This document shows, piece by piece, positions 1 to 12,510 of a DNA stretch of 64,000 nucleotides. Origin of the DNA: Arenicola marina (Eukaryota; Annelida; Polychaeta; Arenicolidae). The notes under the pieces are model-generated. The model searched no databases. It worked only from the letters and a program-made list of their open reading frames with translations, and was not told the origin of the DNA. Both the position numbers and the translations under genes were made by a program. Numbering within the stretch: position 1 is the first letter of the stretch; each line of letters begins with the position of its first letter. The stretch covers positions 50,653,357 to 50,717,356 of the forward strand of contig OZ025250.1 of the NCBI GenBank assembly GCA_964019135.1, read 5' to 3'.

Positions 1-770
1 AGGTTTGAGAGTATTTCTCAGGAAATGACACAGGCTTTGAGACTATTTCTCAGGCTGCAGGGTTAGTTGGAAGCGTAATGCGCGGAGCACGATCCAGCGA
101 ATTAATATAACAAAATCAGAGATAGGCACATATTATATATATATATACGGGATTGGGTAGAGCAGTGTTTACATCTGTTTGCAGGTAGCACACGAAGCAA
201 AGCTAAATACCGAAAACAACCAATGTGATGCCATATGATGACATGAACAGCTGCAGACATAAAGCAAAATCAGCGAAACAAACTCAGATGAAGATTTAAA
301 GATGTATCGATCTGCCACCGGGATATCAGAATAAAATATGCCACGATTGGGGTCAAAATACTATAATAAACAAGTGCGAAACGTATCGTGTACAAAAAAT
401 AAATCACCTTAGCCAATCACCAAGTAGGCGCATAAAATAATGTGCAGACAGGGAGTTTGTCAAGTATACGGATAAAGCATACCAAAGGGATTCTTCACAA
501 CAATTGTTAACATATTAAAGAAAGGACAGAAACAACACTGGCCGTTTGAAATATGGACATTGTATAGATAATTAAGATGATTAATTAAACACTGACATGA
601 TCATTGAATTTATCAGAGGATATTGACATGACATGATAACCAACACCCGTAGATAGAGGACATCGTTAATACTCATATCGTACTGGAATACTTTATCCAG
701 ACAAAGCATAACTGGAATTGGCATCACAACTAATATAAGAATTGATTTCGTGAATATCAGCAGAGATGCA
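1..770. other. Unassigned AT-rich DNA beyond the NCAM 3' end
   Basis: No exon, RNA gene or repeat family is recognised here. The stretch is AT-rich with many stops in all frames and a short TA run near 140. It lies downstream of the last NCAM exon, which is on the minus strand, so it is intergenic or distal 3' UTR. Confidence 0.5.
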
Positions 771-1190
771 TATGTCATCGTGATTTTGATATGTCATCGT
801 GATATATCATCGGGATATATCATCGTGATATGTCATCGGGATATATCATCGTGATAAGTCATCGTGATATATCATCGTGATATGTCATCGTGATATATCA
901 TCGTGATATGTCATCGTGATATATCATCGTGATATGTCATCGTGATATATCATCGTGATATGTCATCGGGATATATCATCGTGATATGTCATCGGGATAT
1001 ATCATCGTGATATATCATCGTGATATGTCATCGGGATATGTCATCGTGATATGTCATCGTGATATGTCATCGTGATAGGTCATCGTGATATGTCATCGGG
1101 ATATATCATCGGGATATATCATCGTGATATATCATCGTGATATGTCATCGGGATATATCATCGTGATATGGCATCGTGATATGTCATCGT
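771..1190. repeat. 13-bp minisatellite, about 32 copies
   Basis: The unit is TCATCGTGATATR, alternating between versions ending in ATATA and ATATG, with some TCATCGGGATAT variants. The period of 13 bases holds across the whole block. Confidence 0.95.
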
Positions 1191-1194
1191 TCGT

Positions 1195-1805
1195 CATAAA
1201 TTAGTTCTTTATCGTCTTTTGATTACTACATGTACTCGCTGTGGTCTATGGGGCATCACTAGATGATATCTATCCCGCTTACCCGATAACAATCACAAAC
1301 GTCGATGTTAGGCCTATATCTTCGAATTCGGTTGGTAATTCAATGTCAATAAAATCATAAAATCCTCAAGCTGTTGGTATTTCTATTTCAATAAAAATCC
1401 TTTCTAAACATAGCTTAATGATCCAATAAATAAAGTCGCCCCCCCCCCGCTCCGCCCCTCCCCCGCCCCCGCCGCAGCCCCCAATCCCCCCCCCACCCCC
1501 CCACCCGCCTCCCCGCTAAAAAGTGGCTGGTCCGCCGTTTGGTACACCGTCACTGTTCCGGACGTCCCCCACCCTCCCCTCACCGTCCCCGCCCCTACCT
1601 CGTCAGTCTTTTTAAATTGTTGATAACAGCTAACATGTGATTACCGAATGCTTACCACACGCTCCGTAATACCAGTACTCATAACCCGTTTATCGTTGCG
1701 AAAAGTGACAAATTGGCCAATATGCATATATATGCAAATAACTTGATGACGACAAGGTGATATGGAAATTAAGGCTATTGATCCGAAGGTGACATGCAAA
1801 TGAGC
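1195..1805. other. Probable NCAM 3' UTR or flank, with a C-rich tract
   Basis: This lies directly downstream of the NCAM stop on the minus strand. Positions 1439-1515 are almost pure C with scattered G and A. I found no AATAAA on the minus strand here, so the polyadenylation site is not located. Confidence 0.4.
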
Positions 1806-1881
1806 TTACTCCAGCCTGGCCTCCTCCTTGTCCTCCGGCTCCAGCTCCTCTGGGTCTCCCTCCGACAGAGGTTTCTTCTCA
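1806..1881 (-). CDS. NCAM: NCAM-like cell adhesion protein, terminal cytoplasmic exon
   Basis: On the minus strand an acceptor (TTTCTGTAG) at 1882 is followed by an open acidic tail, EKKPLSEGDPEELEPEDKEE and then ARLE and a TAA stop at 1808-1806. The first base completes a codon left in phase 2, matching both the transmembrane exon (7052-6839) and the 126-nt exon (6125-6000). It can therefore follow either, giving a tail with or without the 42-residue insert. The acidic, lysine-rich composition suits the cytoplasmic tail of NCAM proteins, which binds cytoskeletal partners inside the membrane. Assignment rests mainly on the transmembrane exon; this exon alone is too short to name. Confidence 0.75.
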
Positions 1882-1902
1882 CTACAGAAAGTACGAAAAA
1901 AC

Positions 1903-2213
1903 GCCCCCTATTTACAAACGCCCCGTTGTTAAACCGCCCCTCTTTCACACACGGCCCATCGCGTTAAACCGCCCCTCGTTCACAAAGCGGCCCATCGCGT
2001 TAAACCGCCCCTCGTTCATAAAGCGGCCCATCGCGTTAAACCGCCCCACTTTGATAAAGCGGCCCATCGCGTTAAACCGCCCCTCTTTCACAATACGGCC
2101 CATCGCGTTAAACCGCCCCTCTTTAACAAAGCGGCCCATCGCGTTAAACCGCCCCTCTTTCACAAAGCGGCCCATCGCGTAAAGCCGCCCCTCTTTTACA
2201 AAGCGGCTTATCG
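1903..2213. repeat. 36-bp minisatellite, about 8 copies
   Basis: The unit contains GCGGCCCATCGCGTTAAACC followed by GCCCCTCTTTCACAAA with point variants. It sits about 20 bases upstream (minus strand) of the acceptor of the last NCAM exon. The period is a multiple of three, so it gives an open frame (GRFVKEGRFNAM-like) that is an artefact. Confidence 0.95.
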
Positions 2214-5200
2214 CCCTGAATGATAACTGCTGGAGATCTGTAACGGAATGGAATCTGGTGTAATTGCGTCAGGATTGTTTCGGGGTTGTCAGATTGTTGC
2301 CTCGGAGCTGCGTAGTCTGTGGGTGTCACTGGGAGAAAGAAATCCGCGGGTTCGTGCTTTAGTTGGAGCGAACAGTTCGACAAACAATTCTATATCACAT
2401 GTAATGCTACATACATTACAAATGGTAATTCCTACAAAACATATATATATATACGTTTTGCAACATCTGGTATTGATCTGTGAGGCACATCTGGTACTGT
2501 CAATAGACGATTTTCAGTTTCACGGTTATTTCATATTAATATGCTTAGTTCACAATAAATAAAAAACCTTAATGGGGGTCTGGAAGGAGTAAAAATGGCG
2601 ACACTCTACACAGGCATATTTAAAGAAATTGTCATTCGACATTGACCCCCAAATTCCGAGACTGAGGATCTGCAAAAGCGACATCGACACAGAAAGGGTT
2701 GTACAGTCACTACACGAGCTGTTTGAGACCTCACGAAACAGGAAACTTATGCTCTGCGGCAATGCCTAGCATCAACGGCCTGTACGTGCTGCCTACCTTC
2801 CGGTTGTTGCCTTCACTCGCTTCACACACAAGATAGGCTAAAGCTGTCCTTTGATGCACAACTAACAACTAAACTTCTGGGCATATCAGAATTGTAACCA
2901 TCCGGGTAGATTTATGTAATATATGAGCGGTTAGACAGTTGATAAACCAGAATGCGGTTGTCTCATGAGTGACTGTTAGTGTCAGGCGATCTAATGTGCT
3001 GCGCGGGGTTCTCCATGTGGTATGACGTAATAATCATCATGACTCGCATGTCTGCGCGCGGTATCTATGGTTACGTAACAGCGCTCCTTATATGGACTGA
3101 CCAGGCGAGGACAATGGTGTTCGTTTGTCGCAGATATGTAAACATCGATGATTTGCCTCAAAATATAACGCTTCCAACAGGCTCATCGAACGGACCACAT
3201 GCATTATGGAGAGATAAATGTCTTATCTTTAACTATGTCATGATTTTATAGTTAGCAACCGTTTAGCATTATGTCAAATACTGACGCCGATTATCAACAC
3301 GTGTACATGTCTGAAATAAAAATAAAGTACGGATTGTCCTGTAGCAGATATTTGGTGATTACATATAAACAACTGTCACAATAACTATAACAAATACGTT
3401 CCAAATGAGCCGACATGAACAGTCTGAAAGTTGGTAATGTCTGTAAATTAAACTGACATGGAATGATGACGCGAACAGTTTGATCTGGAAAAGCAAATGT
3501 TAAACAAATGTACTATAATGTAAAACTACTTGAGGAAATGCTAGTCGTTCACAGCGACTTGCCCATACACACGAAAGCACTCGTACACATGGAATATTAT
3601 AAGCACATTAAGTAAAAGCTGTCGAACGATGAAAGTCATACAAGAGTCACATCATGCTAATCTGGCATTTATCCATTTCATTCATGCATTATCGCCCGTC
3701 AACATCAGGTTCTAAAAGTGAAATATATGAGATAATACAAGGAGTTTGTCGGCTGACATAGTGTGTGTCTATATATATATTAAAGTGAGCAGATCTCCTA
3801 ACCGCCTGCCAAGCAGTCTACAGCGGTAGGCAAGGCTTGCCTCACGGTAAACCTCAAAGATAAGACAAGCGGCTATGAAATGATTGCAACTGAAGTCAGA
3901 AATAAGAGAACCAAAGGGCGCCATGCGATTGGTTGCTTCGTCAGTGACGTCATACTGACGTTAAAACAGAGTGACGGCATGCGATTGGGTACTTCGCCAA
4001 TGACGTCATAATAACGTGGAATAGATCAAAACTGAAGAATTAACATGCAAATCGACGGGTAAACAACGAAAAAAGAAACAAAGGGGCAAACCGTGGCGGG
4101 GGGTATTGTATGGAAGGGGTTCATAAGGGGGGAATAATAGTCTGTTCGGGTGTTTAACGACTAATCTACGACCCACCAACACCGTCACAAGATTTCTAAT
4201 TAAGACGCACACATAGTCTTAGCTCCACAACAAAACGAAACCTTTCGGGGCGCCTCAAAAACAAGAACCAACCTACCCTGCATTTGACCCTTGACCTAAC
4301 CTAGCTTCTGACCGAAGGTTCTTTAATTTTTCACTTTCAATTTCCAGCAATTTATTATCTTTCAAGGAAAAGACAAATTCGAAAGTGATTTTAGGAACAT
4401 AGTCGCGTTCAAGAAATATTGGATATGTACGATAGGAATTACGCTGCTTGAGACTACAGCTACAAGATGCTATGGTAGACTATATGATTGCACGAACTGA
4501 CCAGACTGACCAGACAGCATGTCACTAATGAATCAAGAAGGTTCACAACTGTGATCGACTGGACACTCCCGCGCCGCATGGTTAATGTATATACACTATT
4601 TACCGATATACGAGATACAAGAGCGGTGTCTAGATGGATGTAAAAATACAAACAGAAAGAATACTGCAACCAAGGAGGAATGAACAAAGGGGCGAACAAA
4701 AAGTGACCAACACATGTGAAAGAAATAACCGCAGGAAATAATTATCGGGTCAATGAAAAGAAACCGCTATAAATAGTGGAGGCAATGAGGGTAGTACAGG
4801 TTCTTATTTTTGAGGTTCACCCCGGTCCAGAGACACTTGCCTATTGCGCTTCTTTTCAAATTCTTCTACTACGTCGGCCCACTTTTCATTGCCTTGGCTA
4901 AGCGCAGCACTCTTGCGATAACTCTTTCGGGATTTCCCGCTGCAGAACACATGACCGGAAGTAGGAGACTGTATGTATATATATATATTGATAAATATAT
5001 ATATGAATAAAGATGCACGAACGAAGACGTAATGTTGTATTGCCCAAACAGATTAATCAGTTAAATATAAAATTGGTGGAATGAGTATATATTAATAGCA
5101 TTAAGGAACTAGTCATCTTTACAGGTCTTTCGTCCCACAGCACGAAGCAATGATTGGATATCAATGGTAGATCACACACATTAGTAGGTTAGCAAGAATC

Positions 5201-5999
5201 AATCATAACAGTACCATGATTAATGGAGACATTATAAAGTTATGCAATAAAGCGATCGACGACCATTGACCCCTGATTACTCAATAAACCAGATACTATA
5301 TAACAACTACAAAATGATAAATATTATAGTTAATTACGGTGAACCATCGCTTAGTCACTCCGGCATGAGACAAATATAAAGGCAATTATTCACTAATCTT
5401 CACGTCCTAGGCTTCATTAAGTGCAATATCCGATCAAATCTTTAAGCAATATATCAACCGTTACGTGGATAATAAATGAAACTTTACAAATGGTTTAAAT
5501 GTTAATACCGTTGAATTATTTCAGCATGCACAAAACAATTAGAGGCATTTAAATGCTGTTTACTACGGGTATGATGGTGATCTACTGAATGCGATGCGAG
5601 GCGTGTAAAGCACTGAAATGAACACAAAACTCTCTGAGGATGTCTAAAAGCGGGGAATAAATGGTTAGCTGAACGGACGCTGGCGGGGGGGGGGGGGGGG
5701 ATAACGGAGAATGGAAGAGCCGTACGGCGCTCCTCATTGCGGGTTTCTTGCTTGGAAGACGCAACTACAGGTGAGGTGGAAATAAAGTATGCGACATGAT
5801 GGCGTATGCACGCTGTTGTTGCTTTCATGCGTCATAAGCAGCATATATGTCTTGCCATAAGGATAAAGTAAAAACCAGGAAGAACTCGCGCATACATATA
5901 TAAATATAAATATATGTATATATATAGTTCGCAAGCCGGCTTCCTGGCTGAGGGGGGAAATGCGGAGGGCATGCACCGTTACATGGAACAGCCTCTTAC
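2214..5999 (-). other. NCAM intron between the 126-nt exon and the last exon
   Basis: No coding sequence is seen in 3.8 kb. It holds short microsatellites (TATA runs near 2440, 3770, 4975, 5900), a two-copy repeat at 3921-4018 and a run of 17 G at 5684-5700. Confidence 0.55.
3921..4018. repeat. Two-copy 56-bp repeat carrying TGACGTCA
   Basis: CATGCGATTGG followed by a CTTCG and a TGACGTCAT motif occurs at 3922 and again at 3978, separated by 56 bases. Each copy holds one perfect CRE-type palindrome. Confidence 0.75.
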
Positions 6000-6125
6000 T
6001 CGTCCTCTTCGTCATCCGCTTCCGGTTTGTCCTCGTCTTTTTCCGGAGCCGCCATTAGCTGCTGGTCCTCAGCCGGAACTACTTTCGCCTCTTCCTCCAC
6101 CGGCGGAGGTTGCTTCACCTCCTTG
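6000..6125 (-). CDS. NCAM: NCAM-like protein, 126-nt cytoplasmic cassette exon
   Basis: The minus strand shows an acceptor (CCCTCTGCAG) before 6125 and a donor GTAAGA at 5999. The exon encodes SKEVKQPPPVEEEAKVVPAE followed by DQQLMAAPEKDEDKPEADDE. It is exactly 42 codons and phase 2 at both ends, so skipping or inclusion keeps frame from the transmembrane exon to the last exon. If the donor is not used the next codons are GAG TAA, so intron retention ends the protein at once (stop at 5998-5996). SKE followed by an acidic and proline-rich run resembles the membrane-proximal tail of vertebrate NCAM. Choice between cassette and terminal use needs transcript data. Confidence 0.85.
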
Positions 6126-6486
6126 CTGCAGAGGGGGTAAGACGGAACAGCGCGACTGGCGTAACATGAGATTCTATACAAACTGCGTGACCTTTACATC
6201 TGCAGTTCTCACCCACACAAGGGTCAGTCACTCCGCAACGTACGTTTCGTGAAATAAACACCCTGGGTATATACAATACATATATGACTCGTGCATGCAA
6301 CGACGTGATCATCATGGAATGAACAAAAACAATATTTGCGTTAGACGAAGATGAACATTAGTATAATCACAGTACTAATGAGATGATGTGCATAAAGATA
6401 ACGATTCGCATTAAAATCTGAACGTCGTGACCTTGTTTACACCTTAAAATCAGTGAAAACATTGGCCAGATTGCCCTAGAACTGAT

Positions 6487-6835
6487 AGAAAAACTGGAAC
6501 AGAGACTGCAAGACAGTCTGGGTGAGAAATTTGGAGAGACTGGGAGAGAGACTGGGAGACAGACTGGGTGAGATATTGGGAGATACTGGGCGAGGAACTG
6601 GGAGACAGACTGGGTGCGAGGATAACAGAAACTGGGCGAGAGAACTGGAAGGAATTGGATTGAGACCGAGCGAGAGAAGTGACGAGAGACTAGGCGAGGC
6701 GAGAGGCTGGGCGAGACAAGAAACTGGGCGAGAGACTGAACAAGAAACTAAGCAAAAGACGCGGGCGAGGGACGCGGGCGAGAGACGCGGGCGAGAGACG
6801 CGTGCGAGAGACGCGGGCGAGGGACTACGCGGGCC
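6487..6835. repeat. Degenerate GAGACTGGG / GCGAGAGAC tandem array
   Basis: Short units around GGGAGACAGACTGGGTGAGA grade into GCGGGCGAGAGAC units. The array ends four bases from the donor of the transmembrane exon (minus strand), so it forms the start of that intron. Confidence 0.85.
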
Positions 6836-6838
6836 TAC

Positions 6839-7052
6839 CTGTCCCCTTCCTCCATGGCCTTTTCCTTGGCGGCGGCGTTGGGCTGCTTGCCGCAGCAGTT
6901 GACGCAGATGCACATCAGGACGCCGCATCGGTTCATGAAGTAACAGGAGATGTCCACGATGACGAGGAAGATGAGGAAGACCACGATGACGATTCCGATG
7001 ACGGCTCCAGTCCCCAGGCTGCCCTTCTGGAGCTGCGCGTTCGGCACGTCAC
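6839..7052 (-). CDS. NCAM: NCAM-like protein, transmembrane exon
   Basis: This is the strongest family match in the window. After an acceptor (TTCGCCAG) at 7053 it reads DVPNAQLQKGSLGTGAVIGI, a hydrophobic helix IVIVVFLIFLVIVDISCYFM, then NRCGVLMCICVNCCGKQPNA and AAKEKAMEEGDS. Vertebrate NCAM has the same layout: STGA-VGI, a valine-rich helix running into VDITCYF, an NKCG cysteine motif, a second cysteine cluster, then CGK and K-MEEG. The cysteines just inside the membrane are palmitoylation sites in NCAM. The protein is a single-pass adhesion receptor with extracellular Ig and fibronectin domains. The donor GTAGGC at 6838 leaves phase 2, which fits both downstream exons. The exon starts in phase 1, whereas the fibronectin exon ends in phase 2, so a linker exon between them is missing from this annotation. 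Confidence 0.92.
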
Positions 7053-7960
7053 CTGGCGAATGACATCGGAACTGACCGTGAACCAACCCGCCCGCACATT
7101 TACTTAAAACCTCATTTATACATACAAAACACAGAAATGAAATGAAATGTGAAATCACTGCGAGCCAACTCCGTACATTTATACGCGTACATTGAGATCG
7201 TCAGCGTCAAAGATATATTTATGATTTACCAAAATTGATACAAATATAAAATAAAGAAATAAATGTATTCTGTTATTGATGACGTAAGCGGGTTCATTGA
7301 GGCTTATTTGTGCCAAGTTAAAGATGGTATAATATACAGTACTCCGCCCGAAAACACAAAATATGAGGAGAAAGAAAACTAAGACTAGAGAGCACTCCAT
7401 ATACTAATGTTCGTTGTCGCTGTAATAGACAGGTGGTTTGATAGTGTAGCGCCACCTATAAATATTGAGATTGCGTTGCCCGTATGACATAAACAGGAAG
7501 TGAGGACAGAGGCAAATAATATAAGCCAAACAATACAAGATGTGAGACAGTTTTTGCACAAGTTAAAAAGAAAAAGGCGTTAGTGTCCAAGGGGTGTAGT
7601 TCTTGCTTCATGATTCAATAACAATCCTTACTAAGTCTTATATTAAAAAGAATAAAAACTGAATTTTCAGCACAAATTTGCCATACAAATGTGCGCATAC
7701 TTCTAAGGAATAATGAAAGGAATGCGAAGAGAAAATTCTTTCTTTACTAACATCAGTCCATATGATGTGCACGTTTAGATCTATTCACTCGTATATGATG
7801 TGAGTTTTGATAGAGACCGTAATTTGAGTCATTTATAGGTATATGACTTCCCTCTGTTCAAAGTGGCTCAACACGGTGTATCTGTCTTTATCGAATATTT
7901 GTTCAAAAGAAATGATTTGTGATAAGTAAGTGTATCCGTACTATTTTGTTGGCAGCAATG
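7053..7960 (-). other. NCAM intron, unassigned
   Basis: AT-rich sequence without recognisable exon, RNA gene or repeat family, between the transmembrane exon and a large 20-bp array. Confidence 0.5.
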
Positions 7961-8799
7961 GTACACCGACCTCAAGTTGTGTACACCGACCTCAAGTTGT
8001 GTACACCGACCTCAAGTTGTGTACACCGACCTCAAGTTGTGCACACCGACCTCAAGTTGTGTACACAGACCTCAAGTTGCGTACACCGACCTCAAGTTGT
8101 GTACACCGACCTCAAGTTGTGTACACCGACTTTAAGTTGTGTACAGCGACCTGAAGTTGTGTATAGCGACATCAAGTTGTGTACACCGACCTTAAGTTGT
8201 GTACACCGACCTCAAGTTGTGTACACCGACCTCAAGTTGTGTACACCGACCTCAAGTTGTGTACACCGACCTCAAGTTGTGTTCACCGACCTCAAGTTGT
8301 GCACACCGACCTCAAGTTGCGTACACCGACCTCAAGTTGTGTACACCGACTTCAAGTTGTGTACAGCGACCTGAAGTTGTGTACACCGACATCAAGTTGT
8401 ATACACCAACCTCAAGTTGTGTACACCGACCTCAAGTTGTGTACACCTACCTCAAGTTGTGTACACCAACCTCAAGTTGTGTACACCTACCTCAAGGTGT
8501 GCACACCAACCTCAAGTTGTGTACACCGACCTTACTTTGTGTACACCGACCTCAAGTTGTGTACACCTACCTCAAGTTGTGTACACCGACCTTAAGTTGC
8601 GTACACCGACCTCAAGTTGTGTACACCGACATCAAGTTGTTTACACCGAACTTAAGCTGTGTACACCGACCTCAAGTTGCGTACACCGACCTTAAGTTGT
8701 GCACACCGAACTTAAGTAGTGTACAACGACCTCAAGTTGTGTACACCGACGTCAAGTTGTGTACACCGACCTCAAGTTGTGTATACTTACCTCATGTTA
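7961..8799. repeat. 20-bp minisatellite, 42 copies
   Basis: The unit is GTACACCGACCTCAAGTTGT and the copies run end to end with 0-3 substitutions each. Because no variant makes a stop, all three forward frames stay open for long stretches; these are not genes. Confidence 0.98.
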
Positions 8800-10127
8800 A
8801 CTTATGAATTGAGGCAATGCGCGTGCACTATATGCTATAATTCAATTGTGGGTATACAGGCAACGAATGTCAGATATATTTGGTCACTACTCACGAGGCT
8901 TGTATGTATGTGCGAAGGTCCATCGAAATATCAAGCTAATACATTTCTACAACAATAATATCGTTCACCAACATGTACTTGTACTGTCATAAATTGCCTT
9001 TACTCTAAGGCGGAGATTACGGGAGAGAGGCGGGGCAGGAAGGAAAGGGAGGAGGGGGGAAGGGGTGAAGGACAGACCAGATAGTCCCCGGATGTGAATG
9101 GTAACGGATATGAATTCTATCAGTCTCCCGGCAGAGGTCGCTCATTCCTCATGTGACCTCTGAACCAATTAAACAGCTTCCGAAAAACGCTAATTATATT
9201 TATATAATGATAGATTACTTCCAAAATATCGAATTTCCGTCGTTGCACGACCACAATATTAAGAGTTTAGCAAAAGGTATGTCATACTGAGACGTGTTTA
9301 AATTTAAAGACGCTTCACCCTTTTGATCTCTGATTAGGCTTTCTTCAATATAGTTTGGCCTCAGACGAATGAATTGGTCGGCTGCAATTATGAGTATCAC
9401 ACGGAATGTTATAAATGACGCATTATATCCCAAATTAATTATTTGCGCGCAAGAAGGATTAAATTTGCCTTTGTCTTTAATGGAGCTTTAGATATAGCCT
9501 TAGCGGAGCGCCATCTTCCGTGGGGAGCGACATTAGACATGATGTGCCTGGAGGTGACAGGAAGGAGGTGATAGGGAGGGTGGAGGGGTGACATGGAAGA
9601 GGGGTGATACGTGGATGGTTACATAACTCATATGACGTCACGGTACAAAGAAGACATATGTCTACGCAATGCTATGATATATATCGTTGTACATATCGCG
9701 ACTTCTACCATGCGCTAAACGGCTTAGGGTCAAGAGTACCAACACCATGTTAAATGTCTCAGAGATAACGCTACGTCAATGCTTCAAGGCGGACCGAAAT
9801 GTTGAAGTCGACTTCATTTGACTTTAACTGTGATGGCCAGTTAAGGAGGAAGGTTGCGGGTATATACATTCAGCGTTGTGGGGTTTGCTGTGACACCTGC
9901 AGAGGGGCTTTAATTTCGAGGAATACTCAATGCATCGAAAGAAGACCGTCGTTTGGATTATATGTCGAATTTAGAGATTCATAAGCTTTCAATTTCAATG
10001 TAATTAATTCTTTCAATCGCAATGTTTCGACGATATAATCAGCAAGACAAACAGAAATGACGCAGAGAACGAATCCATTTACTAAAATATGGTGTTGATA
10101 CTTAAAGTGCCGGTAAGGACGTAAGTT
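8800..10127. other. Unassigned, with one MITE-like terminus at 9126-9165
   Basis: No exon is recognised. Positions 9126-9165 (CCCGGCAGAGGTCGCTCATT and onward to CCTCTGAACC) resemble the terminal repeat of the element at 27449-27935, so one end or a remnant of that family may lie here. A G-rich low-complexity stretch occurs at 9030-9070. Confidence 0.4.
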
Positions 10128-10256
10128 AGAACGAGGATGACGTCACATGTGGTATGGGCCGGACTATGATGACGTCACATGTGGTGTGGGTCGGACTAGG
10201 ATGACGTCACATGTGGTATGGACCGGACTACGATGACGTCATATGAGTTAGTACCA
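10128..10256. repeat. About 32-bp repeat, 4 copies, each with TGACGTCA and CACATG
   Basis: GATGACGTCACATGTGGTAT followed by GGRCCGGACTA is repeated; the last copy is diverged. Each copy contains a perfect CRE-type palindrome next to an E-box-like CACATGTG. Any regulatory role is unproven. Confidence 0.85.
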
Positions 10257-11310
10257 TGTAAGTTCCGGATGGGGAAGGCCATAAGGGTGAACGGCGGGGG
10301 GGACAGAGTGCGGATCACTGGAACAGAAAACAGCCATCCAATCAAAAGCAAGAGTGCAACTATATCATAAATACTCTAAGTATAAAGCGAAATGAATCTG
10401 CCTACCGGTATACCATTTAAAGAGAAGGCATCACTTGTAACGCGATTACCGTAAGAATTTAAAGAAAAAAAAATGGCGGCGAACAACCTAAAGCAGATAT
10501 GCTCCGGGTGGTGACATTGTCCTTACGGTAATGTTTGAAAAAGAAGGGACTGTTGGGTTGGTTACGTTATCAACATCTTCAAACATGTGTCCACTAATCG
10601 GTGGTTGCGATTTCAATATTATGGCTTCATCTCAGTGTGTTTGATTGCCCTGCGCTCCGTGTTAACTGCATGTTGTAACTTATCTAATTACAGAGTATAC
10701 TACTTCACCGATATGTTAATTAGGCGCACGCTTGATACACATGTATGTGTCTTGCATACCAGCTAACTGTACCTTAGATGGACTGGTTAGGGAATATTTG
10801 GCCCAATTAAGTCATTCAGCGGTGTCAAGACATGTTACACCAACTCTGCAAGGGTTATCAGTGCAAAATGACCCTATGTGATGCTGTAAATATTTCCACT
10901 AATTCATGACAAAAACTGCATGCACACGTCTACATAGGGTATAGAAAGAATACGAGTTATTTTCATTTAGGATTCCTTGTACATCGACACATATCATAGA
11001 AAGAAAGAACACAGGCGAAGAAAGTCATTCAAGGTCAGCACAGGACAGGCAGCCGAAAAGCGAAAGGAGCGGTTTGGGGAAAAACCGAAGAGAACGCGGT
11101 CAACTCGAGGTAAAAGATCAAGAATGTAGGTCATAACCCAAAACAAGATGTACTTTACCCATGAAACTGCGTACCAACTAATAATAGTCAATCTTCGTAA
11201 TTTGTCTGTCTTTTTCTTTCATGAATAGATCATTAAGTTCCAAAAATAAGGTCTTCACTGTCACGATAGCGTAGACAAGGACATATATTTGGTGGTTCTA
11301 GTCAAAGGTG
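10257..11310. other. Unassigned NCAM intron sequence
   Basis: I see no exon, RNA gene or repeat family in this stretch. Confidence 0.45.
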
Positions 11311-11480
11311 TAATGAAATGAAATGAAATGAATTAGTGTTTTATGCCGCTTTTCTGCACACACTGGGGCATCCACCCAATGGTAAGCGCACAAGTGGAGA
11401 GGGAGAAGCCTTCGCCATATTAGGCTGAACATGTCATTATACAGAGATACACACGGCAGAGCACACGCATCCCTCGTTCG
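11311..11480. mobile_element. Possible retroposon 3' end with (AAATG)n tail
   Basis: A run of TGAAATGAAATGAAATGAAT is followed by TAGTGTTTTATGCCGC. Short tandem tails next to a conserved 'TTTATGCCGC'-type stretch are typical of invertebrate retroposon 3' ends read in reverse. Only one copy is in the window, so this is a weak call. Confidence 0.3.
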
Positions 11481-11873
11481 TGCAACTACAGCTATATCAC
11501 TGAATTATCGCCATAGGGTAAGTGAACGTCCCAGGTAAACGTACTAAAAGTGCGTATATACCCCCAGAAAACGACTTTTTGGGTAGGTGACTACTCTCGC
11601 ACACACTGAGGTAAATTGCAAACATATCCCAATTACAGGTCAAGCTATAGTATATTTTCTTCAATACTTACAAACTACTTACAAGACCAAAAAAAGGTTG
11701 TGGGTATATTTGAGCCAATGTTAAAGTTCCGTGAGTTGTCAACGTGATGCTCCCAGACAGTAATTGACTATAGGTAACTGCACGATGCACTGACACACCC
11801 GGTGAAGCAAGTAGTGAAGCGGTCAGGCTCAAAGAAGCATTAGTATACACACAGATTAATACACCGAAAGCTC

Positions 11874-12510
11874 AGCATGAAGTATAGCATGAAGTATAGT
11901 GTGAAGTATAGCATGAAGCATAGTGTGAAGTATAGTGTGAAGTATATTATGATGTATAGTATGAAGCATAGTATGAGGCATAGTGTGAAGCATAGCATGA
12001 AGCATAGTGTGAAGCACAATGTGAAGTATATTATGAAGTATAGTATGAAGCATAGTATGAAGCATAGTATGACGCATAGCATGAAGCATAGTGTGAAGCA
12101 CAACGTGAAGTATATTATGAAGTATAGTATGAAGCATAGTATGAGGCATAGTGTGAAGCATAGTATAAACTATATAGTAAGAAGCATAGTGTTAAGCATA
12201 GCAAAAAGTTTAATGTGAAGTATTGCATAAGCATAGTGTGAAGCATAATGTAAAGTATAGTATGAAGCAGAGTGTGAAGCAGTGTGAAGCATAGTGTGAA
12301 GCAGTGTGAAGTATAGTGTGAAGCAGTATGAAGCATAGTGTGAAGCAGTGTGAAGCATAGTGTGAAGCATAGTGTGAAGCATAGTGTGAAGCAGTGTGAA
12401 GTATAGTGTGAAAGTATAGTGTGAAGCATAGTGTGAAGCATAGTGTGAAGCATAGTATAAAGTATAGTATCAAGCATGGCATGAAGCATAGTCAAGTACA
12501 GTATGACGAC
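11874..12510. repeat. 12-bp minisatellite, about 50 copies
   Basis: Units are AGCATAGTGTGA, AGTATAGCATGA and variants, with some shortened copies after 12270. The period is a multiple of three, so several frames on both strands stay open (KHSMKHSV-like and HTMLHTML-like); these are repeat products. Confidence 0.97.

Noticed and set aside
7919-8807. Three overlapping forward frames (CTPTSSCVHRPQVVYTDLKL cycles)
   Set aside because: Translation of a 20-bp repeat with no stop in any forward frame; no splice sites or start context.
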